In this document: positions 17,104 to 25,328 of the stretch, in pieces | How the letters are laid out: each line of letters starts with the position of its first letter | How positions within the stretch are numbered: position 1 is the first letter of the stretch | NCBI GenBank assembly: GCA_020631865.1 | Contig: JACKGS010000002.1 | Span: 124,001-188,000, forward strand | Reading direction: 5' to 3' | Source of the DNA: Candidatus Nomurabacteria bacterium | GTDB lineage: Bacteria; Patescibacteriota; Saccharimonadia; Saccharimonadales; UBA7683 | DNA: 64,000 bases | The notes under the pieces: model-generated | What the model saw: only the letters and a program-made list of their open reading frames with translations | What the model was told of the DNA's origin: nothing | Database searches by the model: none | Made by a program: the position numbers and the translations under genes

Positions 17104-18345
17104 ATGAATGAACATCAACAAACGGCGGTAGGTATTGATATTGGTACCACAAATATTCGCTGTGTAATCGGGTTAGTAAAAGAAGATTTAACTGTTAACG
17201 TTGTGGGGGTTGGCGAGGCACCAAACAACGGTTTCAGAAAAGGCTCGGTAGTTAATATTACTGAAACTGCCAACGCTTTAGATCAAGCGATAGCAAATGC
17301 AGAAAGAATGGCGGGTTTACAGGTTGGAAGCGCGACAGTTAACATTAATGGAACACATATCAAAGGTGTGGATTCTAAGGGAATTATAGCAATCTCTGGT
17401 AGTGAAGTTACGCAAGAAGATTTGTACAGGGCTGAAGATGCATCAACGGTACTTCAGATACCACAGCATCATGAAATTCTGAGTGTCTTCCCAAGATCTT
17501 ATACGGTTGATGGCCAAGATAATATTAAAGACCCTGTTGGCATGAGCGGCACAAGATTAGAAGTGGATGCTCATGTTGCAACTGTTTCGGCGCCAGCTTT
17601 GAAAAACCTAGAGAAAGTACTAGAAGTTACGGATACTCATATTAATAGAATAAGTGTTGGTAGCCTGGGTTCGGCACACGCAACTGTAACGGCCGAGCAA
17701 AAAGAAAATGGTGTTGCGGTGTTGGATATTGGCGCTACCACTACTAATTTAATTGTTATTGAAGATGGTGATGTTCAACATGTTGCAGTGGTGCCTATTG
17801 GAGGAAATCAGATTACTAACGATTTAGCTATCGGGCTTAGGACGGATTTGAATATTGCAGAAGCGGTCAAGCGAAACTATAAATATTTGGCTACGCCTGG
17901 TAAAACTAGACCAAAGCACGTCAAGGTACTGGTTTCTGGAAAAGAGCATGTCTTCCCGACAAAAGATATAGAACTAGTTATTACAGCAAGGCTAGCAGAG
18001 CTATTTGAGTTGGTAGATAAAGAGCTTGCCAAGATCAGGCGATCTAAAAAATTGCCCGGAGGGATTAATATTACTGGAGGAACAGCCTCTTTGCCTGGTA
18101 TCGATGTTATCGCCAAAGAAGAGTTGGCGCTTTCTACAAGAGTTACACTTCCAAGAGGTATAGCTGGGCTGAAAGAGAAGGTTTCAAAGCCTGAATACGC
18201 AACTAGTGTAGGTTTGATGTTACTTGATGTACATAAAGATGAAGATGGTTCATACGGTGGCCGAGGTATTGGTGGCAGGTTGCAACATGGCGCCGATCAA
18301 GCTAGATCGTTATTTAAGCAGATCGCAGGGCGACTAGGCTTTTAG
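17104..18345 (+). CDS. ftsA: cell division protein FtsA
   Basis: An actin-fold ATPase that tethers FtsZ to the membrane. Phosphate-1 motif VGIDIGTTNIRCVIG (residues 8-22), the SHS2 domain (about 85-165), phosphate-2 VAVLDIGATTTNLIVIEDG, adenosine motif GGINITGGTASLPGI, and a C-terminal amphipathic helix (QARSLFKQIAGRLGF) for membrane binding. Length 413 aa is typical. The start has no ribosome site; the -10 box is 7 nt away. ftsZ follows after 198 bp with its own promoter. Confidence 0.94.
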   Translation: MNEHQQTAVGIDIGTTNIRCVIGLVKEDLTVNVVGVGEAPNNGFRKGSVVNITETANALDQAIANAERMAGLQVGSATVNINGTHIKGVDSKGIIAISGSEVTQEDLYRAEDASTVLQIPQHHEILSVFPRSYTVDGQDNIKDPVGMSGTRLEVDAHVATVSAPALKNLEKVLEVTDTHINRISVGSLGSAHATVTAEQKENGVAVLDIGATTTNLIVIEDGDVQHVAVVPIGGNQITNDLAIGLRTDLNIAEAVKRNYKYLATPGKTRPKHVKVLVSGKEHVFPTKDIELVITARLAELFELVDKELAKIRRSKKLPGGINITGGTASLPGIDVIAKEELALSTRVTLPRGIAGLKEKVSKPEYATSVGLMLLDVHKDEDGSYGGRGIGGRLQHGADQARSLFKQIAGRLGF

Positions 18346-18484
18346 TAGAACTTAGTAACATTTATTTTATAATTTTTATTGAGCATTGTGCCTAAAGCAG
18401 GTCTTGTTGAGTAATAAATTTTTTACAATGTACACTAAAGTTATTCGTGTTCACATCTGTGAAATATACAAATATTATTGAAGT

Positions 18485-18514
18485 TTGATTTTACTAGTAG
18501 ATACATTATATACT
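18485..18514 (+). promoter_or_regulatory. promoter of ftsZ
   Basis: TTGATT (18485-18490), 18 bp and TATACT (18509-18514), followed by a GGGGGAG ribosome site and the GTG start at 18544. This allows ftsZ expression independent of ftsA. Confidence 0.6.
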
Positions 18515-18543
18515 GAATAATATAAGTAAGTGGGGGAGATATT

Positions 18544-19821
18544 GTGCCAGAAGTAAAGCCTGCAGAAATTCAAGCGTTTGCATCAATCAAAGTTATTGGA
18601 GTTGGTGGTGCTGGTGGCTCAGCAGTTAATAGAATGGTTCAAGCTGGACTGAAGGGCGTTCAGTTTGTAGCCGTAAACACAGATGCTCAGGCGCTGTTTC
18701 ATTCTGATGCAGCGATGAAGATTCATATCGGTAAAGATGCTACTCGTGGACTTGGTGCTGGCGCCGACCCTAGTGTTGGGCAGAGGGCAGCCGAGGAATC
18801 TGAAGCAGAAATAAAAGAAGCATTAAATGGTGCTGATATGGTGTTTATTACTCTTGGTGCAGGTGGCGGAACCGGAAGTGGTGCTGCGCATGTTGTAGCT
18901 AAAGTTGCTCAGGAGATGGATATCTTAACAGTAGGTGTGGCGACAAGGCCATTTGCCTTTGAGGGCGAAAGACGCCGAAAGAATGCCGAGTTTGCAATTG
19001 AAACTCTTTCTAAATACGTTGATACCCTAATTACAATACCTAACGACAGGCTGTTGCAGACTATCGATAGAAACACGCCCTTAGTTGAGGCATTTACCGT
19101 TGCTGATGATGTTTTGCGTCAAGGTGTTCAGGGTATCTCAGATTTAATTACCGAACACGGGTTAATAAACCTTGACTTTGCTGATGTAAAATCTGTTATG
19201 AAGCAGGCTGGCTCTGCTTTGATGGGTATTGGTCATGGTACTGGTGAAAATAGGGCAGTGATAGCTGCTCAGCAAGCCATAGAGTCGCCATTGCTAGAGG
19301 TTTCTATAGATGGTGCTAGAGGAGTGGTCTTTAATATTACTGGCGGAAGCGATCTTTCAATGCATGAAGTCAATGAGGCGGCAGAGGTTATTACGGCTGC
19401 AGTTTCTCCAGATGCCAACATTATTTTTGGTGCAACTATCAAGCCAGAGCTTCAAGATAGAATAGAGATAACAGTTATTGCGACTGGCTTTGATGCCTCG
19501 TATTTTAATAAGCGAAACTCAAGTGTTGTTGAATCTGCGGAAGAAGAGAGCAGCTTATCTGGCGATATTACCGACGTAGATGAAGATGTTGAAACTATAA
19601 ATATGGATGAAGATAGGGCTTCTGAAATTGCTGGAGATCACATCGATGAAGAATCAACGCCTTTCCATAAAACTGAAGATGTTCCTAGCGAAAATATATG
19701 GGCTAGTGAAGATGATGACAAAAAAGATGAGTCAGAGAGTGATATCCCAGCCTTCTTAAGAAGATTCAGGCGTAAGAAAACAGATGAGAAACAAGTCGAA
19801 GGCGAGTCGACCGAAAATTAA
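18544..19821 (+). CDS. ftsZ: cell division protein FtsZ
   Basis: The tubulin-like GTPase of the division ring. The signature GGGTGSG is near residues 104-111, with the N-terminal IKVIGVGGAGGSAVNRM and the synergy motif NLDFADVKSVM. The GTPase and C-terminal domains end near residue 318. A long acidic linker follows, and the tail contains DIPAFLRRFRRKK, which resembles the conserved FtsA-binding peptide (D-I-P-x-F-x-R). GTG start after a strong GGGGGAG site. 425 aa. Confidence 0.95.
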   Translation: MPEVKPAEIQAFASIKVIGVGGAGGSAVNRMVQAGLKGVQFVAVNTDAQALFHSDAAMKIHIGKDATRGLGAGADPSVGQRAAEESEAEIKEALNGADMVFITLGAGGGTGSGAAHVVAKVAQEMDILTVGVATRPFAFEGERRRKNAEFAIETLSKYVDTLITIPNDRLLQTIDRNTPLVEAFTVADDVLRQGVQGISDLITEHGLINLDFADVKSVMKQAGSALMGIGHGTGENRAVIAAQQAIESPLLEVSIDGARGVVFNITGGSDLSMHEVNEAAEVITAAVSPDANIIFGATIKPELQDRIEITVIATGFDASYFNKRNSSVVESAEEESSLSGDITDVDEDVETINMDEDRASEIAGDHIDEESTPFHKTEDVPSENIWASEDDDKKDESESDIPAFLRRFRRKKTDEKQVEGESTEN

Positions 19822-19848
19822 CATTACAAAAAATCTACTATTTTAGTA

Positions 19849-19878
19849 TTGCAACTACACTAGCATTAGCGTTATACT
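19849..19878 (+). promoter_or_regulatory. promoter of nrdR
   Basis: TTGCAA (19849-19854), 18 bp and TATACT (19873-19878). It shares AGCGTTATACTA with the ftsA promoter. No clear palindromic NrdR box was recognised in it. Confidence 0.55.
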
Positions 19879-19952
19879 AAAGTAGAGATACGCTACAGCT
19901 GGGGTAGTTGGAATGTATCTAGAATATTAAATAACTAACGTGGAGTACCAAA

Positions 19953-20414
19953 TTGAAGTGTCCAAACTGCCAGATTGACGATTCGAAAGTGATTGAATCA
20001 CGTGATGTTGCAAGTGGTGATAGTATCAGAAGGCGCCGTGAGTGCGAAACATGTGGACATCGATTTACGACATACGAAAGAGTCGAAAGACCAAATCTAG
20101 TTGTTGTAAAAAAAGATGGAGTCAGAGTAATCTTTGACAGACAAAAAGTTCTTGCTGGCATAGAGCGTGCATCTGAAAAAACTTCAATTACAGGCCCACA
20201 GCGTGAAGAGATTGTTGCAAGGATCGAACGAGCATTGTACGATTTAGGTAAGCCAGAAGTGAGGGCTGAACAAATAGGCGAGCTAGTTATGGATGAGCTT
20301 GCAAAGGCTGATGAAGTTGCATATGTTCGCTTTGCAAGTGTCTACAGACACTTTACAAGCATCAAAAGCTTCGAAGAAGGTCTAAGTGTCTTAAAAGCAC
20401 GTAAAAGTAAATAA
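19953..20414 (+). CDS. nrdR: transcriptional repressor NrdR
   Basis: The 153-aa protein has the N-terminal zinc ribbon (CPNC at 3-6 and CETCGHRF near 31-38) followed by an ATP-cone domain (VVVKKDGVRVIFDRQKVLAG onward). NrdR senses ATP/dATP and represses ribonucleotide reductase genes. The start is TTG after a GTGGAG site; this gives the usual M-K-C-P N-terminus. Its position right before nrdJ supports local control of that gene. Confidence 0.93.
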   Translation: MKCPNCQIDDSKVIESRDVASGDSIRRRRECETCGHRFTTYERVERPNLVVVKKDGVRVIFDRQKVLAGIERASEKTSITGPQREEIVARIERALYDLGKPEVRAEQIGELVMDELAKADEVAYVRFASVYRHFTSIKSFEEGLSVLKARKSK

Positions 20415-20590
20415 GAGTCGACCGAACAGGTTGTTGCCCTTTATTTTTTATAGAGACCATAAAGAATAATGGGGAGTGACTAAGTGGAGGGTGGTTTTAG
20501 CCCGCTGACGCTCTAAACAAAAATTATTTATCTCATATATAAAAATGAGAGACTAAAAAACAAATTAAAAGCTAATAGGAGGGGTAAGCT

Positions 20591-23392
20591 ATGGCACAGA
20601 CAGCAGTGTTGGGTATTAAGCGCTATTTTACAAAAGAGGGCGCAGATCCGTATGAGATGTTTTCTTGGGTAGAGAGAGACTCCAAGATTGACAATCCAAT
20701 GACAGGTAAAATTGCCTTTGAGCAAAAATCAGTTGAATTTCCAGATACCTGGAGTTTAAACGCTGTAAATATTGTTAGCCAGAAATACTTTACCGGAACA
20801 CCGGGAACAAGCGAACGCGAGGCTAGTTTAAAGACGTTAATTAATCGCGTTGCAGACACTGTAACGCGTCACGGTCAGCAAGAGGGCTATTTTGATGACG
20901 CTACTCAGGCAGAGACATTTAATGCAGAACTAAAATATATACTTACCTCACAACGAGCGGCATTTAATAGTCCGGTTTGGTTTAATATTGGAGCTGCAGA
21001 CAGGTCTCAGCAGGCGAGTGCTTGCTTTATCTTGGCGGTAGATGACACTATGCCTTCAATTTTAAATTGGTATAAAGAAGAGGGTATGATCTTCAAGGGT
21101 GGATCGGGTTCGGGAATTAATATTAGCTCAATTAGATCTAGTTTTGAGCCCCTTGGTAAAAGCGCTGGTACATCTTCGGGGCCACTTTCTTTCATGCGTG
21201 GAGCAGATAGTTCCGCGGGGGCAATTAAATCTGGTGGTAAAACTAGACGAGCAGCCAAGATGGTTATTATGAACGCAGATCACCCAGATGTCGAAGAGTT
21301 TATTTGGTGTAAGGCAATTGAGGAGCGCAAGGCTAGAGTTCTTCAAGAAGCTGGTTTTGATATGGATTTGGATGGGAAAGATATTTTTTCAGTTCAATAC
21401 CAAAATGCTAATAACTCAGTACGGGTAACAGATGAATTTATGCAGGCAGTCGAAAACGACGAAGACTGGAACTTGGTTGGCGTAAAAGACAAGAAGGTTT
21501 ATAAGACCGTCAAAGCACGCGATTTATGGCGTCAGATTGCCGAAAGTGCATGGGAATGTGCTGACCCAGGTTTACAGTTTGACACAACTATCAACCACTG
21601 GCATACCGCTCCTAATGCAGGTAGAATTAACGGCTCCAATCCATGTTCTGAATACATGCACCTAGATAATTCAGCATGTAACTTGGCTTCAATTAACTTA
21701 CTCAAATATTTAAATGAAGATGGTACTTTTGATGTTGAGGCATATAAACAGACGATTGAAATTGTATTCACGGCTCAAGAGATTTTAGTTGGATACTCGG
21801 AATATCCAACTGAAAATATAACTAAAAATGCCAGAGCATATCGCGAGCTTGGCTTGGGATATGCTAACCTAGGTGCTTTGCTTATGGCACAAGGTCTTCC
21901 GTATGATTCAGATGAGGGTCGAGCTCAAGCTGCTGCTCTTACGGCCATTATGACCGGCCATGCTTATGCTACATCGGCTAAGATTGCAAAGCAGGTGGGT
22001 ACCTTCTCTGGTTTTAATAAAGACCGCGAAGGTATGATGAGGGTTCTTTCCCAACATCGCGATGCAGTAAGAGACATAGATGCTCGTTTGGTAGCCGAAG
22101 ATTTGCTTTCAACTGCTGCCGAGGTGTGGGATGAGGCAGTTGAGCTAGGTAATAAATACGGTGTTAGAAATTCACAGGCATCAGTACTTGCTCCAACGGG
22201 TACAATCGGCTTCATGATGGATTGTGACACTACTGGTGTTGAGCCAGACTTCAGCCTTACTAAGTTTAAAAAATTGGTTGGTGGTGGAAATATGGTGATA
22301 GTAAATCAGACTATTCCACGCGCCCTAAAAACCATGGGATATACTCAGGGTGAAACTGAAGATATAGTTGCTTACATTCATGAAAATGGAAACGTCATTA
22401 ACGCTCCACATCTTAAAAAACAAGACTATGATGTGTTTGCATGCGCCGTAGGTGAAAATGCTATTCATTACAACGGACACGTTAAGATGATGGGGGCTGT
22501 GCAGCCGTTTATTTCTGGCGCAATTTCAAAAACTGTAAATATGCCGGTTGAATCAACAGTTGAAGATATCGAAGATTTACATATGCTTTCATGGAGGCTT
22601 GGCCTAAAGGCAGTAGCAATTTATCGAGATGGCTCTAAGGTTGCCCAGCCACTTTCTTCTAAAAAAGAAGAAAAGAAGGAAGAAAGCTTGTCCGCACACG
22701 AGCCTCAGACTGCTGAGCAGGTAACAGAGCAGCTAGTCGCCATGCAGCCACATGTTCGTAGAGAAATTCCTCGTGTTCGAACAGCTAAGACATTTGAATT
22801 TAGAGTTTCAGATAGTAAAGGATTCGTAACTGTAGGTGAGTTTGAGGACGGCACGCCAGGAGAGTTATTCCTAAGAATCGCTAAGCAGGGCTCAACACTA
22901 GCTGGAATAATGGATGCCTTTGCAATCTCAGTTAGTCACGGTCTGCAATATGGAGTTCCACTCAAGAGCTATGTTAAGGCATTTACAAATATGTCATTTG
23001 CTCCATCTGGAATTACCGATGACGTTGAAATTAAAACAGCTTCAAGTTTGGTAGATTATATCTTCCGAAGATTAGCAAAAACATATCTGAGCTTAGACGA
23101 TCAGCTAGAACTCGGATTGGTGAGCTTAGATGATTTGGATGCTGAATTAATGTCACATCAAGCTAGCTTGCTAGACGACGCGATAGAAAGCCTAGAATCA
23201 ACTGTAGATGATCAGAAAACTGATATCAAACAAGTTTCTATTCCTGTCCCAGAGATTCCGGTTCAAAGAATAAAGCCAGTAGTTTCAAGCGCCGAAATAG
23301 CACCTCTTTGCTACAATTGCGGGAACCAAACCCAACGTGCCGGTAGTTGCTACGTCTGTACATCTTGTGGAACCACTAGCGGCTGCAGCTAA
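20591..23392 (+). CDS. nrdJ: class II (B12-dependent) ribonucleotide reductase
   Basis: Reduces ribonucleotides using adenosylcobalamin. Evidence: the CFILAVDDTMPSI segment, the substrate loop with NPCSEYMHLDNSACNLASIN, LAPTGTIGFMMDCDTTG, and the Cys-rich C-terminal tail CYNCGNQTQRAGSCYVCTSC typical of NrdJ. There is no N-terminal ATP-cone. At 933 aa it is normal for the long NrdJ type. It has an AGGAGGGG ribosome site. An inverted repeat TCTCAT-N8-ATGAGA lies in the leader (20531-20550). Patescibacteria usually cannot make cobalamin, so the cofactor is probably imported or host-derived; that is inference. Confidence 0.92.
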   Translation: MAQTAVLGIKRYFTKEGADPYEMFSWVERDSKIDNPMTGKIAFEQKSVEFPDTWSLNAVNIVSQKYFTGTPGTSEREASLKTLINRVADTVTRHGQQEGYFDDATQAETFNAELKYILTSQRAAFNSPVWFNIGAADRSQQASACFILAVDDTMPSILNWYKEEGMIFKGGSGSGINISSIRSSFEPLGKSAGTSSGPLSFMRGADSSAGAIKSGGKTRRAAKMVIMNADHPDVEEFIWCKAIEERKARVLQEAGFDMDLDGKDIFSVQYQNANNSVRVTDEFMQAVENDEDWNLVGVKDKKVYKTVKARDLWRQIAESAWECADPGLQFDTTINHWHTAPNAGRINGSNPCSEYMHLDNSACNLASINLLKYLNEDGTFDVEAYKQTIEIVFTAQEILVGYSEYPTENITKNARAYRELGLGYANLGALLMAQGLPYDSDEGRAQAAALTAIMTGHAYATSAKIAKQVGTFSGFNKDREGMMRVLSQHRDAVRDIDARLVAEDLLSTAAEVWDEAVELGNKYGVRNSQASVLAPTGTIGFMMDCDTTGVEPDFSLTKFKKLVGGGNMVIVNQTIPRALKTMGYTQGETEDIVAYIHENGNVINAPHLKKQDYDVFACAVGENAIHYNGHVKMMGAVQPFISGAISKTVNMPVESTVEDIEDLHMLSWRLGLKAVAIYRDGSKVAQPLSSKKEEKKEESLSAHEPQTAEQVTEQLVAMQPHVRREIPRVRTAKTFEFRVSDSKGFVTVGEFEDGTPGELFLRIAKQGSTLAGIMDAFAISVSHGLQYGVPLKSYVKAFTNMSFAPSGITDDVEIKTASSLVDYIFRRLAKTYLSLDDQLELGLVSLDDLDAELMSHQASLLDDAIESLESTVDDQKTDIKQVSIPVPEIPVQRIKPVVSSAEIAPLCYNCGNQTQRAGSCYVCTSCGTTSGCS

Positions 23393-23485
23393 ATGCATAT
23401 TGGGCATAGTTTTTATTAACGAAGCGAGCATGACTTAAATAAAGCATATCCACATAAGCTTTACCTAGATGATATACTAAGTTGT

Positions 23486-23752
23486 ATGAAAGTAGTTATT
23501 CTTTATAAGCCGATATCTGAACTTGCAAGCTCTGTTGAGGCCTATGCTCGTGAGTTTGAAAGAGAAACAGGTCGTCAACTCACTTTACTTAATTTTGAAA
23601 GTAAAGAAGGTATTGCGCTGGCTGGCGTGCATGATATTGTTCGCCAGCCAGTATTGCTAGCCTTGCGGGATAGTAGTGAGCTAATTGAAGCGTGGCCTGA
23701 TCGTGACAGCTGGCCGACTATGTCTCAGCTCAGCGCCTATATTAATAATTAA
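23486..23752 (+). CDS. small thioredoxin-fold-like protein without CxxC
   Basis: The 88-aa protein has a beta-alpha-beta-alpha-beta-beta-alpha pattern (KVVILYKP, SSVEAYAREFERETG, QLTLLNF, VHDIVRQPVLLAL, SQLSAYIN). RQPVLLAL resembles the cis-proline strand of thioredoxins, but the protein contains no cysteine, so it cannot act as a redoxin. TATACT (23473-23478) is 7 nt before the ATG (leaderless type). Its place after nrdJ is suggestive only. Fold call is by eye. Confidence 0.6.
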   Translation: MKVVILYKPISELASSVEAYAREFERETGRQLTLLNFESKEGIALAGVHDIVRQPVLLALRDSSELIEAWPDRDSWPTMSQLSAYINN

Positions 23753-23767
23753 GTCTACTTCAACTTT

Positions 23768-23802
23768 GCAAGGATTAACCCTGCAACAGGGCTAATCCTT
23801 GC
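23768..23802. terminator. hairpin after the thioredoxin-like gene
   Basis: GCAAGGATTAACCCTG pairs with CAGGGCTAATCCTTGC across a 3-nt loop with a single mismatch. No T-run follows, so it is either a weak terminator or a processing/stability structure before the T-box leader. Confidence 0.5.
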
Positions 23803-23857
23803 AAGAGGCGTGCGAGGTTGAAATTTTCAGCAAGATTATTTATTATAAGCATAGAAA

Positions 23858-24029
23858 AGCGTTTGAGTGGCTATCATCCACGAGCTGTGAGAAGAACGGA
23901 GAAATCTTAGTAGAACTCACCGGACCTGACCCGTAAGATCAGAAAATAAGTGCTAAAAGAATCACTTCTTTTGGAAGCCAGATGGTACCTCCCAATTTGG
24001 GATCTGGCAGACAAAGGAAGTGATTTTTA
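23858..24029 (+). promoter_or_regulatory. T-box leader, isoleucine type
   Basis: The antiterminator is textbook: AGA, the 7-nt bulge TGGTACC (23982-23988), TCCC, a short loop, GGGA, TCT, extended by GCC/GGC. TGGT would pair with an ACCA tRNA end. Upstream, stem II is ATCTTA (23904-23909) with TAAGAT (23934-23939), enclosing the conserved-looking AGTAGAAC and CCGGACCTGACCCG. A short specifier hairpin GTGG-loop-CCAC (23867-23881) shows ATC (Ile) at 23873-23875, followed by GAAGAACGG, much as in ultrashort actinobacterial ileS T-boxes. An outer stem AATCACTTC / GAAGTGATT plus T-run (to about 24028) is the likely terminator. Specifier assignment is inference. Confidence 0.82.
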
Positions 24030-24041
24030 TATGGAGAAAAT

Positions 24042-25025
24042 ATGACAGAGAAGTTAAAGCAACCAAGATGGATCATTAGAGAAGCTGATTATGATGATTT
24101 ACTAGATATCAGAACAATGCATGCTAAATCATGGTTAGAGACGTATCCAGATGAGGAAAACGGTGTTAGTGAAGATTGGGTTAGAGAGCGAGTTTCTGCC
24201 TGGACCACCCCTGATGGAATTCAAAAGTCCAGGGAGCATTTTAAAGATATATTTGGAAATCCGGATCATTTTTATAGAATTGCCGAGAAAGATGGAGAGA
24301 TAGTTGGTTTGGTTCACGGGTCTCAATCAGATGGTTTGCAAAATTTGGAGGCACTTTACGTTGATAAGTCAGAGCATGGGAAGGGTTTAGCTCAAGATTT
24401 GATGGGTCTTGTTGATGAGTGGTTTGACGATACATTGCCGGTGAAGCTTGGAGTGGCAAGTTATAATGATCGTGCTATTAGATTTTATGAAAAATATGGT
24501 TTTAAAATTATACCGGATTCAAAGAGCATGTATGCAGATAAAATTCCTATAGTTGATATGATTCGCCCGGGAGAAGGACAAAAATATCCAAATTTGAATC
24601 CAAGGCTGGAAATCAAAGATTCACCAGTTGAGGGCAGGGGAATTTTTACCAAAGTACCGATACATAAAGGCGAGAAGATTATTATTAATATTGACCCACA
24701 GCCTGTAGAAGTTCATGAATTTACAGATGTAGAATTTGCAAAATTCAGAGAAGATTGCATAAAAAAGGGTTTGCAATGGGACTCTGTCTCACTTGGAAAT
24801 GGGATGCATCGAGCGGCAATTTCTGACAGAGATAAAAACCCAGAAAACTACGGTAATCATAGCTGTGATCCAAATTTAAGTTCTGACCATGTTGCATTAC
24901 GTGATATTGAATCAGGCGAAGAATTGACGGTAGATTATGCTGAGTTTTCAGATGTAAGCTGGTCTATGGAGTGCCATTGCGGTAGTAATAACTGTAAAGG
25001 GATCGTAAGAGGAAGGGTAAAGTGA
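24042..25025 (+). CDS. GNAT acetyltransferase fused to a SET domain
   Basis: Residues about 10-165 form a GNAT domain, with the acetyl-CoA site around LYVDKSEHGKGLAQDLM. Residues about 188-325 form a SET domain: GRGIFTKVPIHKGE, the NHSCDPN motif that binds S-adenosylmethionine, GEELTVDY, and a post-SET cysteine set CHCGSNNCKG. One protein could thus acetylate and methylate lysines or amines. The substrate is unknown. It follows the Ile T-box with a GGAG site. The next ORF overlaps its stop by one base and ileS lies 303 bp beyond. The fusion appears unusual. Confidence 0.85.
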   Translation: MTEKLKQPRWIIREADYDDLLDIRTMHAKSWLETYPDEENGVSEDWVRERVSAWTTPDGIQKSREHFKDIFGNPDHFYRIAEKDGEIVGLVHGSQSDGLQNLEALYVDKSEHGKGLAQDLMGLVDEWFDDTLPVKLGVASYNDRAIRFYEKYGFKIIPDSKSMYADKIPIVDMIRPGEGQKYPNLNPRLEIKDSPVEGRGIFTKVPIHKGEKIIINIDPQPVEVHEFTDVEFAKFREDCIKKGLQWDSVSLGNGMHRAAISDRDKNPENYGNHSCDPNLSSDHVALRDIESGEELTVDYAEFSDVSWSMECHCGSNNCKGIVRGRVK

Positions 25026-25219
25026 TGAAAAAGGGTATAGTTTATATTATGACAACGGCAGTCTCTGGGTTGATTAAAATTGGCAAGACTCAAACAGCTA
25101 ATTTTCCAGAAAGAATGAGGTTTCTGGAAGCAAACGGTTACTATAATGTGGTTGGTCTGAAGAGATTTTTTGCAATAGAGTTAGATGATTATGACGATAA
25201 AGAAAGTTTAATTCAATGA
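25025..25219 (+). CDS. truncated T5orf172/GIY-YIG-like fragment
   Basis: The 64-aa product starts GIVYIMTTAVSGLIKIGKTQ, the first strands of the T5orf172 (GIY-YIG superfamily) domain, in which KIGKT is characteristic. It stops at TGA where the domain should continue with its catalytic helix and Glu. It therefore looks like a remnant or a minimal derivative. The ATG overlaps the stop of the GNAT-SET gene (TGATG), so it is translated with it. Confidence 0.55.
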   Translation: MKKGIVYIMTTAVSGLIKIGKTQTANFPERMRFLEANGYYNVVGLKRFFAIELDDYDDKESLIQ

Positions 25220-25236
25220 AATCTTTAACAAAAAAG

Positions 25237-25273
25237 GAGTCGATACTGCGCATATTCATCGCTGCATCGACTC
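25237..25273. terminator. hairpin before ileS
   Basis: GAGTCGAT pairs perfectly with ATCGACTC, with GCG/CGC pairing further inside. No clean T-run follows. It may end the GNAT-SET transcript or be part of the ileS leader. CATTATAGCA and an AGGAGG site follow before the ileS ATG. Confidence 0.45.
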
Positions 25274-25328
25274 ACTACTATCATTATAGCACTAATGGCT
25301 ACTATATGTCAATACAGGAGGAAAAGAG

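Noticed and set aside
20415..20590. Cobalamin riboswitch before the B12-dependent nrdJ
   Set aside because: The leader is short and lacks the B12 box and the conserved core; only a small inverted repeat is visible.
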